A stretch of 64,000 nucleotides of DNA from Bugulina stolonifera (taxonomy: Eukaryota > Bryozoa > Gymnolaemata > Cheilostomatida > Bugulidae). The notes below the pieces were generated by a model. That model was not told the origin of the DNA and made no database searches. It saw only the letters and a program-made list of their open reading frames with translations. The translations under genes and the position numbers were made by a program. The DNA lies in assembly GCA_935421135.1 (NCBI GenBank), contig OW285187.1:26598429-26662428 (forward strand). The letters are read 5' to 3'. This document shows positions 1 to 14,299 of this stretch, in pieces (within the stretch, counting starts at the first letter, position 1; each line of letters starts with the position of its first letter).

Positions 1-1491
1 TTCACTGTATTTTTGGTTGCTAATGAAGAAGTTGTTTTCTTCATTGGATTTCATAATAATATTATTGAAATTCTTGAAACTTGGGTCAAAAATATTGTAC
101 CTTCCTGTTCAAATAATTTGTATCTGGTCCTGTGGTCCAGGCTGCTTGCTTTCCACAGTACTTCCTTCTTCACCCATTTCTAGATACTGATTGAATGCAC
201 TAGCCATTGATAGCTTTTATTAGCAACCAATACTGGATCCAGTAGCCCATTTATTTGTCTCTACTATCACACAAATATACCTATTAGCCGGCAACGTCAC
301 AGTAATAGAGTTAGACACTAGATTTGATATATCGACTTGCAGATGCAAAAAACATTGAGCAACATTTGGTTGTTTTTATACTAATCTGCTATTAAGATTC
401 TGTGGCAGACGAACTGATCTTGCAGATAACAGCAGAATTAGTGACTAGTCACATTATATATTAATACAATACCAGGATGTAACAAGCTCAGCGCAAACCC
501 AAAACGTGACTGAAAAAAATTCCTTTCTGGTCCAGAGCCTGCTTATTTACATGTACATGGATGGTGAGGGGACAACTTCCCAAATAGTATTATTTATTAG
601 TCAACTGCTGCCAGTTAGATTTTCATTTACCTGATAAATTCAATTATACAATAATAATGAAGTAAGGAGAATCGGTCAGCTATTTGTATTTATTGCACAG
701 TGATTTAGACTCTAAAACTGCTTAGGAAAAAATTCTTAAAAGCAATACAACACCATATGTAACAAATCACATAGATAACCATGTTCTAAAAAATATTTTC
801 CCAAGTACTGATTCACAGAGGGCTGTTGCAGTTACCTTTAGTAACAACATATGGTGGAAAAACATACAATGCAAACGTCATATGTGACAATAATAGTTAG
901 GCAAGTGCACTAGTTTTTCATCCAGACCAAATGTGTTTATAATGTAAGTGAGGACTAGATAGCAGTGCAGTCAGCATTAGATTAGAACCATTCAGGCATT
1001 CACCCTTGTAATTTATCGGTGTGTTTATTATTCTGGAATTAATTTAGCCTGGGCTAGGCTTCATTCAACTCGGCTTTGATCAGTTTGCAAGAGCTCCTCC
1101 CACCTGTCACATTTATATATTGTCTTTGTTTTACGCTTTACTGATTTATTACCTACCCCAGTTGGAATCCACATTATACAGACTGAAGGTAGAGGGGATA
1201 CGATACTACAGTACTGCTGCTGCATCCTTCAGAGACTCATGTTTGCTGTTTTGAGTGTAGAAATTCATTGATAGTAGAAATAATCATTATACGATTACAC
1301 ATGCAGGAAACCGTGTCTGAATCATATCTTGTATAATACTTCTATATCATGCAATAGGCAATTATTATTATCACTTTCTCGATTCCAATAGAGCAGGCCA
1401 CAAGTAGATATTATAGTCTATTGCTTCCTGTTGGAATATTATTAAACTACAAGCAAGCTATTAATACAGGCTGGATCTCCGACAACACAAG
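1..1491. other. Upstream non-coding region
   Basis: No credible coding exon was found on either strand. The stretch is AT-rich and precedes the start codon of the membrane-protein gene at 1492, so its distal part probably holds that gene's promoter and 5' UTR. I see no clear TATA box or recognisable repeat. Confidence 0.4.
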
Positions 1492-4400
1492 ATGGCATCA
1501 AGGACTCTCCTTCTCCTGCTCTTTCTCTGCTGTGTAACTGGTAAGTAGAACTTAGAATTGTAGCAGACACTAGATCATATGATTTAGTTTAGTAACAGAA
1601 TGTCTTGCATACGGGTTGAAGGTTTGGGAAAACCCTTATGAGCTTTCTAAGGTATCATTGTTCCAGCTTTCGCTATCAAATAGCTGCCCAAATCCTGTAG
1701 CCAGGCTACAGAAGTTTAGTCTTTGGCTGTGATGTACATACAGTGTTGTCTAGCAAGAAAGGGAGAGACCCTCCCTGCTCTTACCACATCTGGGTGGGTA
1801 ATGTGCTGACAGTTATAAACTTCCTAGGTGGGCTGGTAACACTCGGCAAGTTTGAAAGTTTCACATTTTAGTGATGGCTATGATTGTAGGTAATAGCCTG
1901 TCCATGTCCACGAATTGTTTGCATCTTGGAAGTTGGTTTTCACAATCATTTCTCTTCCCCAAATAAATTTCATAGCCACCACCCACCATGACCGCCCAAA
2001 AGATGAACTACCCAAAGAGCTAAGTCTACATTTCGTTATACTGAGGCTGTTTCTTATATATTGCAGGACATAAACTAAATATGGAACTCTCAGGAGAAAT
2101 TTCAGTCATGAATTCAAGTTCAGAAGAAATGAAGAGATCGGTAAGTATCAGATAATATGTAGTTATGGTTGTAGCTGTAGAAGAGGGTCCCCAGTTCCAT
2201 GTCATAGACCATAGACATCTTGGCTGTGCGTCTGTAAAAAGTAGTAACTGCAATGACAATTCTTCACAGTTCATGTTCAAAGTGTGCATATGAATCGGGC
2301 TCACACTTTATAGGGCCACAAGCTAGTAGTCTGGTGGAGGGGGGGGGGTGTATCTGCCCGTTCTTTCATATACAAAATAGACACTTGGTTCTTAGAAGCT
2401 GTTTTGTAATAAGTTTTCACATGCAGTGTCTTTTGGTGAATCATTTCTATCAACAGAGTCAAAGGTGCTATTTACTACAGAATCACCTTTGTGGATCCAT
2501 TATTCTCTCCTTATAATTATAAATCAATCATTTTGGAGCTGTATTTGTTTACATGAGATGAGGAGGGCTGGGTACTGCTCTTCTTTCTCCCTTCCTTTCT
2601 GCACAGTTGGCTGTAAAGCATTTACTAACATTATTTGCTTTTATTCATGCATTATTGAGACTTGACCATTGCTAGCAGTTAGTGTTGAATCATATCATCA
2701 TACACCAGTATTATCTGCCATATGGCAGTCATCTGACACATCTTCCTATAAATCCTCACCTATAGATATCTTGGCAGAAGATTTAGCTGCTGACATATTT
2801 TGGTAGCATTAAAGTTTATATAATAATTTATTATAACATGTCGTATCTGACAAAGCAGTTGTTATTCAAGTGTTCAAAGTTGACAAGCGTCACAAGTTTG
2901 AGTAGATAAATTAGTTCTACTTGACAAGTGTACAAGAATAGAATGGATTAATTCCATTTCAACGTGAGCAGAAACATTCAGCAGTGAATATATCACCGAG
3001 ATTATGGCCACCCATGACCTGTAAATGTAGGGGCACAATTTTACCAGAAATAATACAAATCAACCCTTTCACATGCTAATTAACAGGCCCTGCCTCCATA
3101 AATCTGCAACGACCATGTACATACATTAGCTTCAGGAAGCGAAATCTTTAATAAACTTAAGTAGTTTTGGGTGCAAACTCTCGCTTCCACCGCAATGGAT
3201 GTCAGAGGTGTGTACCTGCGTGTAATATTAACCCTATTAGTGAGAGAACAATGTAATTAATTAGTCAGAATAGGGTTTACTTAGGAAGGGTAGATATGCC
3301 GAGACGTTTCCCTCAAACCAATACAGTTATCACTTTCTAGAATAATATTAGAATAAGGGCGTGGGTAATATACCCTCCAAATAAAATGAAATGTATAATT
3401 CCAGGAATCAAGGTCCGTGTCTGTCGAGAATTGCATTTACTTACTCATCCAGCGTTTTACAATCTTACTTTAACTTGAAGGAGTTATGATAAAATATGCA
3501 GTCAGAAATCCACATTTTATATTAACATAAACTTTACGCTATTTTAGGTGTTGTCAACTTTACTGAGTAATTTAAATGTTGATGAAGAGTGTGTGGATAT
3601 GCAAGTAGATTTCAGGTAAGGGGAAACACTTTATCTTTAGTGTAATGCGGTGCCATGATATAACTTGATACACCACCAATTAAGCTGTATATATTCACTG
3701 CCCAGCATACCATGGCACACTTGAGCTAGTTACTACAACACTTTGCCAGCGTTACCAGGTAATACCATAGTTATACATGTCATTGCATACCCGAAATAGG
3801 CACCTACTCCAATTCTACCTCTATTTATTCCGTGGTTTTCCCACAGATCGGCTTGGATCCAACATTCCTTGTTATACAATTGGAGGCCAAAAAACCGTGA
3901 GCCATATAAATTATGATTCAAAGACATTAGAGAAAAAACTTTTTTTGGAATCTGTGAACTTATACGGAACTAAACGTTTTAATATATTATTGTAGGCCTT
4001 CTATGACTACTAATACAGGGTGTATATTTCTGTAAATACTTTGTTTCACAGGAGTATGAATGAAAGTGGAAGGGAATCCATAGCTAACTACACACTGTCC
4101 ATCAAGCAGAGTAGGTGTGATATTGTTGTGGACATTCTCAGCATAACCAAGGTGTCGGAGTTGGGCATCATATCCTTACATGTGGATGTGGACAACACAG
4201 TAGTGTCGGAGTTCTGGAGAGGTATGTATGTCTGTAACATGTATACATATAGTGTGGTGTAGCAGATGGAATGTGGTCTCTGTAGCTACTAACCTATTAT
4301 ATTCCAATTACTCTGATGTGATTTGTGATCATGACTGCTTGACTGGAGGGGTTAGAGTAGGTCAGAGTTATTGCTAGTACCGAGATTCATCTGAACCCTC

Positions 4401-7400
4401 ACTATGTTTCCTATCAGTGTCAGATAGTCCACTGAGCAGAATGGGTTTAGTATGATATGTGTGCACAGTAGTTTGCACTATGGATGTACCAGCACAATGT
4501 CGCTGCATGTGTGTTAGTTACTCAAGATTATTATCTGGTAATTAGTGCTTTATTGGCCTTTGTTTTGGTATCACTGGTGACATTTAAAAGTATGATTCAT
4601 ATCCATATATCTCTCTCAATACTGAAGCCTGTGCTCTAAAATATATACCAACTCATACGGGCAGTGTGTTACTAGTTGCACCCATGAATGTATCATCTTG
4701 CACCATATGTGTGGAACCAAGGCTAACAACATGTTGCGGTTTGTCCTTGGAGGACAAGTCCTTGATATAATAGTTTGTGGTATACATAAGGCTAAATAAA
4801 TTAGTATTAACTTTGGACTTATCTGCTTTCACAATAATATTTAAAATATCTGAATTTATTATCCTCATACCTAATAAGCTTCATAAGGTGAAGCGAAATC
4901 GCAGCTTCTCTTGTTGCATACCTAGACGAGATGCTAATGGTGGTATCTTTTTCTTTTACTTGAGGCTGTGCAAACATTCTAAAGCGAGTACAATGTGATA
5001 TCATTGAATCTAACATCAAACATTTCATACACAATTAAATTCTTTCATATACCAGCATGGGAACTGCTCCGAAATAGACTTTTTATCAGATATTTACTAG
5101 CGTTATGCACACCCATTTATAGACAGTTAACATTGATTCCCACTAGCTTGGCTGTAACAACAGCATTATTAAATTTATGCTGAGTGTATGGCAGACCACA
5201 AAGAGCACCTACAACTAGCTGCCAACGGTTTTGCATAAAGCATCATCACACCCACTACTCCACCAGACAATAAGCAGTAGTCTGTGACTTAGCTTCAAAG
5301 CTATGTGGAGTTTGGACTAGTTAACACGCCCCCATTCCTGTACTATCATGAGTATCCTGGTCATAGTTACAAAAAACTGTCAACACTCCTATAAAACTAG
5401 GACATCGTAGCACTTGGCAGCACCTGGCAGCATAGCAGTGACAACAAAAAACAGATGCCAAAGATACTCAGGACCATGATGAGAGTGAGTGGTGATAAAT
5501 ATCCTACTATATCAGAATGGGGCAGCATAAACCTATTTATCACATGTCTTACAAATACCAATAATGTCAGCAATAACATGTCAGCAATAAATAATAATGA
5601 AGATATAATGTTGCTGACTTGGTCAGATGAATTATTATGCATATTGTTAGTAGAAAACAAGGTAGTAGTTCTAATTAGTAACCACAAACAGAACATACAT
5701 CAATGATATAATTATATATTATTCATACAGGTGGGTTACTCCTGTCCAACCCTATCCCTGTTCATGTATAAAAATAGTACCGCATCTAAATAATGTAATC
5801 AAAGAACAAAGAGAACAAGTACAATAAAAATATTCTTCTGGACTCTATAATTATCTTCCTCATTTGTAATAATATCCTTTCTCTTGGCTGAGAGGGGTAA
5901 GGTCTATATACATGTAGTTCTGATGTCTGGGGGCTTAGGTTGATAATCATAATGTTCTATGTCATTCTTGAACAGACTAATGAACCTTTGCCTGTCCAAC
6001 ATCAGGTCACTGGCCACTGGCCAGACCCTCTTTTGCGATGGAGAAGTTACCACCAATTCTATAAAAACAAAAACCTGAAAATAAAATATAAGCTTACTTC
6101 CTCCATTCCTAGAACCCTGTCTCAACGTCACTTTGTAACATATATATTCCTTTCCTATCACATCACAAAAGATTGTCAATTATTCAAATGTGCTCTAGCG
6201 TTTATAAATTTCAGAAATTATTGCAAAAGTTGCTTTAGTAGTATTTGACGTTCTGAATTTATGATAATTATATTATTAAATTAATTTCCTTTAAAGATTG
6301 CTAAAACTAAGAGTGAGGAATGTGGCGTGAATAAAATCCATATTAAATATTGTGTCTAGAATTTAGATTAGCGAGTACAGTTATGTAAATGGCCTTAGAA
6401 CACTGCACATGGATATCAACTTCTTTAACCTGCTTGGAAGTCTGACACAGAAGACCAAGTCTAGACTAGATAGAGATAATGCTGGCTATTATAGCTAAAG
6501 ATATTGACAGGCTCGTCTTAATCTTAACAAATACTTATCATTATCACAACTTCATCAATTTTTTATACCGCTTTGGGCTGATTGTGTTCATCGTTCAGCA
6601 AAAATACAGATTTACACGACTACATAAGACAGAGGTAAAGTTGGCTCACTATTCTGATTATACCAAGTTTGCCTATTAGCATAGTATGGAGAGTTTGTCG
6701 ATTCTTTAGGAGCTAGCCTACACATAGGTGCCAAGTGGTCAGACTAGAATAGTTTTTGTGACACAAAACTGAGTTGGTTACTGTTTTGATCACTGTGTTG
6801 TTCACTGGTCAATGTTGAGTGTAGGGTGCGTACACTTTCAGAAAACCAGGAATATGCAACTGCTGGTAAAAGACAGTTGGTAAATGAATGCTTGCTAAAG
6901 GTAATTGGAAAATTAGCACATATTCCCTTAATCTGTCATGAATCATTCTGTTATAACAAATATGTAACTTGTGCAGGATTTGAATACTCAAATTGGCCAC
7001 CTGACTGCCACATGCTGTCCTGTACTTTTATACCTTCATAGTTCTGTGATGTGTCAATCTGAGGAAGGTTTGTGGTTGAATCCAACAGCTAATATCTTGT
7101 GATTAATTGTTGTCAGGTGGTTGTCCTGATTTATGTTTGCTGACAGGGGGAGATAATATTTAGGTGACGTTGCCAATCACTCAAATGTGGTATTTCAATA
7201 ATCCATGTACTTTATACTATGTTATATATATAGCCTTCCTATTATATATACATGTATATAATAACAATATACCTAGTGAATAATACAACTGTACAGTGGA
7301 TGATTGATCAGATGGGAGATCAGTTTAAAGGAAATTGAGAACGAGATCACATGATTGTGATAGGTTGTAAGATAATGAAATTATAGTGTAATGTGATAAC

Positions 7401-10400
7401 AACCCTGAAACAAAAACATTACTGGTTCAATTAAAGTCTAGTGATCTAATAATTCAAACCTGTCATCGGTTGATATGAATCACTTGGAAACCTTAGCCTG
7501 TGATTGTCACCACTGTTTAAAACTCCTTTAAGGTGGCGCACAACTCACCACAAACATGAAATCCTAAAAAAGTGGAATCAATAAAAAATAAAATTTTTTT
7601 CTAAAATATTTGTAATATTCTTCAATTTCCTAACTTAAATGATGCAACCCACACCCAATCACATGTAACATGCCCCACGTTATGTAACTATGATTATTAT
7701 ACATGTGTCTGTACATGTATCACAGCCCTAGGAATGTGACTATTTATTTACCAGCATATTATTAGAACAACAAATAAATAATTAACACAACAAAATATTT
7801 CAAATTGTCAAATATGTCAACATTTTTTTCTGATTTTTCAATCAGCACTGCATGGTCATACTAGAAGTGTGAGGGAATCGCCAGATAAATATTTAATCAG
7901 GCCATTTTACTAGCTAGCGAGTAGACAAACAATCAAATGACAATCAGTTGACTATTTGATGGTAGATACCAAAGTAGCATTGTGGAAGAGTGTAGCTATC
8001 AAATAATACTAGATGGAGCTATTATATTGTCTGGGTATGGCCTGGCAGGTATTATAGTGGTAATAAGATAACCACTAACAGTAACTATTTTGCCCTCATC
8101 AAATCTGATCCTGTACTGTGATAGCTATCAGACTAGGATGTCACATGCTCTATGACAGGATATTGGGGTATAATAATAATTATTATAAAATGCAAAGAAT
8201 TCCATAACTGGGTAGTTGTCACTAGTTCTACCTTACTTGTAGCTATGCATGTACTTTTACGGTTACTAGTCGACATTGCAGCTTGTGCTTTAAATGCTGT
8301 ATTTTAGTTCTTCTAACAGCTTGTTGTTTATAATCATTTTCTGTGATATATTTTATCTATTTGCACTGAAATAAGAACAATATATTGAGACAATAATACA
8401 GATGGTCTGGCAGGATGAGCTAGGGCTAAAGAGCCAAGCATTCCAAAGCAATGATCATGCTGTCTTGTATGGCATGTAGATTGACTAAGTAAGATCTATA
8501 TAAGCCTTTGATCCAACATTTTATTATTGTTAATCTTACAGATAAGATGAACAGCATCCTGGTGTTCAGTGGTTGTGGGGCGATAGTGGTGATAGTGCTC
8601 GTTACATGCGTTGTCATGACTACCGGCTGCTACAAACGAGACCCATCAAAGAAAGATCCACAAACATACAAGCCTTCCAAACAGAATTTCTACCATCCCT
8701 ATGCTATCGACACAATGACCCTGGTAACTATATTATTAGCCTCAGCTCCAAACTCCTATCACCACAGTCTCTCCATATTTTTAACATCAATCAAAATATT
8801 TTCTCCTCTCAGTTGATCATTTTTATCCCAAAAGCTGGAATGGTTTTCATATTTTTCTGATGGATGCAAAAATGGTAATAATGTTTTGGTTTACAATACC
8901 AACAAACATGCAAGCATGGGAGTTCATAACATAATGCCAAACACTAAACGCTTTATAATTACTATGTGAACCAATATCCATGTAGATGTTCATATAGAAA
9001 CTCAAATAGAGATTATTTTCATCTCCGAGGTCCTACTCCATGGATTAGAGAGAATACAGGATCTCTAAACTTTTATACCAATTATGTTTACTAATTCTAA
9101 GCTGCTATCACGGAAGACGGGATAGCTAGAACCAAAATAGAATCCTCTCAGAATGTGCAGACGAGAGCTGGAAGTAGAGGGTTGCACTCTGGGATTACCA
9201 ACTAAGGTTAATCATCAGCAGGCAACACTTTGACCTCCATAATATAAGCTTAGGGTAGATACAGGGCACTGTCTCCTTTATTACCTACCCCACCCCATCT
9301 CACCTCTGGCAACCTTTCAACTAGCTGTCCAATAGCAGTGTCCAATAGCAATGTGCAGTCATTGTCAATCAGGTGATTAGAAGTCTGGAGTAGTCAAAAC
9401 TTGTTCTTACCCAGCCCTAACAAACATTGCTATATTTTGGCAATGGCTGAACATTATGGTTTACAACTCACTAGGAAATATTATACCAAACTGTAAGCCT
9501 ACTTGTAGTTATTAAATACATGTACACAGAGTTTAGTGGTAAATCGCTGATTTGTAGACCTTATGGTCATAGGTTCAAGTCCCACACACTCCTGTCTTGG
9601 AATGTGAGCTCTTCCACTCAGAGTTGAGCTCCTGTCGCTCATGTAACCTCCAACTTCTGAGGTGGTTAAATAAGATGGTGGCAACCAAAAAAGACCTAAA
9701 TACTAGTTTTTGTGTGTTCTACCTCCAGTGCACAACATTTCTGGCCCAAACACACCAGTCTGGATTTGAAATATTTAACATTAATAATATTTTCAAAGGC
9801 TCAGATTGATCTACAGTTTCTGTCAAGATCTATTTCAATGATATAAAAAATATGGAAATTTGCAATTAAATTGATTTATGAAAAGTATTATTGTGGTTAG
9901 ATAATTATTATACTATTAACTACTCCCTTAAAATATTCTAAAGATGTTGAACTATTGGGTGCTATATATTACATTCCTTCCAGCTTATCATTGTTTTAGA
10001 TATATGGTGTCTGTGCAAAAACTGTTAACTGCAAAGAGAAATTATTTTGAATAAAATGTCCATATATTCTATAAACTATCCAGCTGACAGCAGCTCGACT
10101 TATGGCATGTGCTTGCAGGTGTTGTCTGCATTCTATGTTGTCTGGCACTCATGTACAAGTGCCCCTATTGCTCTATTTTAGGACCATCGAAAGTATAGCA
10201 GAAAAGAAAACTTTCAAACAATTAATGAGAGTGAGCACCAAGAGCCGACTACCATAGAGCGATGGGTTAACAGTCAACTAAGTAAAGGCCGCCGCCAATC
10301 TTCCGCTATAAGTAAGTGCCACCATCTTGAATCCATATGCATGTTATCATTATCATACATGTCATACAAACACATCAACACGTTGGTTACATATCAGCAT

Positions 10401-11882
10401 TTCCTAGTGTCAGGCGGTTGTAATTAGTAAAATAGGTAGTTACTGAAATTGCCTGAAATATTTCAGCTTTTGTTCTTTCGTCTTAGCTCATTACATACTA
10501 GTTTTTTAGAGTTTTTTCCATAGTAGGATAGATGTTCACAGCGCTGAGGTGGCTCGGCTAAGTCGATATAAAGACTTGAAATGCAAATATCTTAATGTAA
10601 ATGAACTGAAGCAGTCGAGAAGGGGGGTGGTTACTACCAAATATAACCAGATACGTCTTTGATGAAAGCATATCTACAAATGAATATGTGTCTGCCCTAA
10701 TGAGGATGGTGCCGTGTAAACTAGCGGACTCTTTAAAATCTCTGATGGCAATGAATAGTATTTTAGCTATGCTGGCATCGGATAACTTAAAGGGAGACAA
10801 CTCTAAACATGGAAGGCATAATATCCTAACATGTTCGATAAATTTTTACATTGTCAGATTGAATCTGTGTTGTAAATCTGTCAAAATATGAATTTTAATG
10901 TATGTATGTTATCTACATGTATAGTTTATCATTTGCATCTTATTATTTTATAGTTATGTTAATCATTTCCACTCTATATACTAGATCTAAATCATGATGG
11001 ACGTCGTAATGCTAACACACCAAAACAAAATTCTCCTTGTGAAGATATGTTAACCACAGATTCTGGAATTGTTACTACAGCTCCTCGCAGTCGATACTCG
11101 GATTTGGGGCAAAAGCACGACCGAGATAGTAAACGTAATAAAGATTTGACAAAGGTATAGCAACTACTGAACACTGGTTATTAGTTTAAAGGCCATAGGT
11201 ACATGATAAGTTTATGAACCTTAGAGTAATATTACCTACAGCAGTATCTAAGGTGGCCATGTCTTATATAATTAATAGATTTATGCTCGGCACATGTAAA
11301 GATGTAATATAATCTAATGATCAACTGAATGGGTCATTGGCTCCATAACTACTAGCTCATAGCCTACTAGTAACAACAGACTAGTGCACTAATTCAGATT
11401 GTGAAAATTGTTATAATTTGTAAAATGAGTTTGCACTTTACAAATGGTGAATACACACTGTTCAGGTAATCACAAGTACAAGTAGTTCAAGAAAGAAATT
11501 ATTATAATTATTAATTATCTATATGATGCTCTACACTGTCTTGTATGAGTACACTTATGCTGTCCTGTACATGTATGCTCTCCAAATCCCTAATTTTTAA
11601 CTATAGTTTATATAAAAATAAGTCCTGCTTTCACACTGTCAAATTTGTTCAGTACAACAAGTTTGTCTAGCAATATTATTTTGTATTGTAAGTTCAATTT
11701 TCTTCAATAATTTTGTACAGGGTAACAGTAGAACACAACTCCTTAGCAGCCCACAGTCCTATCACGAGCCTCACTTCAGGACATGTAACTCTATAAATTA
11801 CATACGGCATGAGAACGGGGCATTTACTCACTCGAGTTCTAGTCAAGACAGCGACAGCTTAGAAGAAAGTAGCAAGTTATGA
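1492..11882 (+). CDS. Unrecognised type I single-pass membrane protein, 8 exons, 334 aa
   Basis: Coding exons 1492-1540, 2067-2140, 3548-3615, 4052-4221, 8542-8723, 10182-10311, 10985-11154 and 11721-11882 join in one frame across GT/AG introns. The start ATG sits in a good context (CAAGATGG). Residues 1-17 are a Leu-rich signal peptide (RTLLLLLFLCCVTG). A short ectodomain (about 18-124) has two cysteines, C56 and C86, that could pair, and three N-glycosylation sequons at N32, N67 and N76. Residues about 126-148 are one transmembrane segment (GAIVVIVLVTCVVM) followed by basic YKR. The cytoplasmic tail of about 185 residues is polar and Ser-rich. It ends EESSKL, which fits a class I PDZ ligand (S-x-L) and also looks like a peroxisomal SKL tail, the latter unlikely for a signal-peptide protein. 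I do not recognise the family. Introns 4 (4222-8541) and 5 (8724-10181) are long and show no other gene. An extra or alternative exon could have been missed. Confidence 0.72.
9525..9590 (+). repeat. tRNA-like SINE head
   Basis: Within intron 5 of the membrane-protein gene, GTTTAGTGGTAAATC (from 9531) resembles a Pol III A box, and GGTTCAAGTCC at 9572-9582 matches a B box at tRNA-like spacing. No acceptor stem or CCA-proximal pairing was found, so this is more likely a tRNA-derived SINE remnant than a tRNA gene. The repeat probably continues downstream, but its end is not clear. Confidence 0.45.
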
Positions 11883-13028
11883 GTTGTCCTCCCTTGCTGG
11901 GTTCCTTTCTAACCAAGCCTGTTAGCCTAAAAGTCTGTATTACATGGTCATGTTTGAATAGGCGGACTAATTATTCATAGCCAAGAGTGTTGAAAATGCA
12001 ACAGGTTCAGTATATAATATTATACTCTTAGAACATAGGCTAGGCTGACATAATACAGGGGTAGTTGTAATTAAATGTACAATGTACATGCATGTATTTA
12101 GGCGGCAGCTACACTGTACAGCTAAATTGTGATGTTAATATTTCACTTGTTGGTGTAGCACAATCTGCTCAAGGTTAGAAACCAATGATATTATTATTTT
12201 GCATTATTGTTTTGTTATCAAACCAATTAATTTATGCATTTTAGAAAAAAGTGTTTTGAACTATACTGCTAGTTCATAAATATTATTATAAAATATGTGC
12301 TTATTGATTAATTAGTCTATTGTTTAACCCCTACCATATTTAATTATTATTATAGCGACATAACGCTCTATAATACTTGTACATGTATATAATATTATGC
12401 AGTTTACATGTTTGTTAGCTAATTACCTGTTATTATATTTCATGACCATTTAATGAACTTTTGGTAGTTATGTACTCTTGTATGGTTCTGATAACTCCAA
12501 CATCACTTCAATCATTATTGCTTTTGACTAGAAGGCTGTAGAGTGTACAAGTTACTGATGTATAATAGCCAAGCAGGCAAACAGTTTAAAATGAGAATAT
12601 AATGCAATCTGGCTTTACTGTTCTTTTTTATATTACTAAAAAACTTTTTTACATGAATAGTAAAATATTAATAAAAAAGAGCACAAATTCTAAAATACAC
12701 AATAAGAGGAAAATAAAAATTATGGGTAAAGTGTACCAAGTGATGATTTCTAGCTGTCAGGCCACAAGAAAAATATTAGGAACCTGACATAATAAATAAT
12801 ATAGACAATGATATTTGTCTCAATTCTTGATAACTATGACCTACTACTGCTAGCATGTTACTAAATGCAGTGTCTGCAGTCGATTAGAAAACCATGTAAA
12901 ACTAAAAACAAGTCCAACTACTAAGTGTAGATGTGCTGATCACAAGAGATGAGACTATTAGATTGGACGGAAGAGGACTAGATGATTGGACAGCACGGCT
13001 GCTGGTAGATTACTTGTAAAGCCCATTT
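11883..13028. other. Intergenic region between convergent 3' ends
   Basis: This AT-rich stretch lies between the stop codon of the membrane-protein gene and the stop codon of the ankyrin gene on the opposite strand. It probably contains both 3' UTRs. No further exon, RNA gene or element was recognised. Confidence 0.5.
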
Positions 13029-13963
13029 CTATGAGCCAGTCTCCCCTTTAATCTTTCTATTGTGCTTTGAAGACTTTGTGGATGAAGTAATAGTTGGTTT
13101 TTTGACACCATTATATTCATCGATAACCCTGTAAAATGGCCAAATATTACCTACCCAGTACATTTATTATACATGGAGGCCAGTAGGTATGCCTATGCAG
13201 TTTTGACAAAAATCATGTATACTAGTTAGTAGTTACATAACTCTACTTTGACCCTTCTAATTGGAGAGAATAACAACTATTTGTCCATTTTTGGACAATA
13301 TTTTCTCCTAAAAAGTAGGTAGATACTACTAAAGTTACCCCAAATGTCATTATAATCTACTTAGCTGCGTCCAGCACTAATATAACCAACAGCTGTTAAG
13401 TAATCTACACTGTAGATACTGGTAATATTATATATAGCTCAATGGGAGTTGCTTACCCTTGTAGGAACTTGATACATTCTGTCTGTGCATACATATTGGC
13501 AATGTCTAAAGGTGTATCCCCACTGTAGTCTTTTTCATCTAGTCTAATATTTGCATTATGTAGAGCCCTGAGTATATGTATCCTACCAGATTCAGCTGCA
13601 CAGTGGGACGGTGTCCATCCATTATCCATTCTAATGTTACCATTCACACCAATGGACAGTAGCAGCCGAGTGCATTCTATGGAACCTATAAGTACATACA
13701 TGACAACATATACCCGCAACTTGTAGGTAGCTAACATGCAATGTCTCAAAGTATGAAATGGATAAAGAAGCACTGCAGACGGACAAGATAATCAGCCCGC
13801 AGTAAATTAGTTCAATACCTCTAATACAAGCCCAATGTAGGGGTGCCTTGCCACCCCACTCCTCATCTCTACAATTTGGATCATACTTTCCAGTCTTCAA
13901 GTATTCCTCTAGAGACTCATAATCCCCAATAGCACACGACTCATGTAACACTAGTTCAGTCAT
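13029..13963 (-). CDS. ANKRD66: Small ankyrin-repeat protein, ANKRD66-like, 157 aa
   Basis: Three coding exons, 13963-13819, 13685-13457 and 13128-13029, join in frame. The product starts MTELVLHESCAIGDYESL. Ankyrin units are seen at about residues 5-34, 39-68 (KAPLHWACIRG), 72-101 (NGWTPSHCAAESGR) and 105-126 (SGDTPLDIANMYAQ), followed by a short basic tail. From memory of the family, the DPNxxDxxW segment, the PLHWA motif, WTPxHxAAESG and the early G-D-Y triplet match vertebrate ANKRD66 in order and spacing. No search was run. The function of that family is poorly known. The frame stays open upstream of the chosen ATG to an acceptor-like AG near 14007, so an extra 5' coding exon is possible. 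The gene diverges from CFAP43 with about 2.7 kb between start codons. Confidence 0.78.
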
Positions 13964-14299
13964 GCTGACCAAGTGCCCATCTAGCTGTATAGCATCTGAA
14001 ACTGTGCTACAAAATAGAATGCAATAAAAGATACACTAAGCAATTACTAAAGGCTGGTTCCACCAGATCTAGCATTCCTGTTTTGAAATCTCTAAGAAAA
14101 ATCAATATGCACCCAATACCATTGCCAGCATAAAAACAAACAATGCCAGTGGAATAGTGGTAAGTATCCGTGCTTGTTTAGTCCTACATGAATATGTAAA
14201 TAGTGTGATTATTCATATACAGATTGATAGTCTTTTCAACAAGTAGTTTTCTATTACCTTTTAAACTTGATCTACTAGTTTCCCCAGCTCAGTTTTAAC

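Noticed and set aside
9525..9590. tRNA gene
   Set aside because: A and B box-like motifs are present, but I could not fold a full cloverleaf with an acceptor stem. Similar heads elsewhere in the window point to SINEs.
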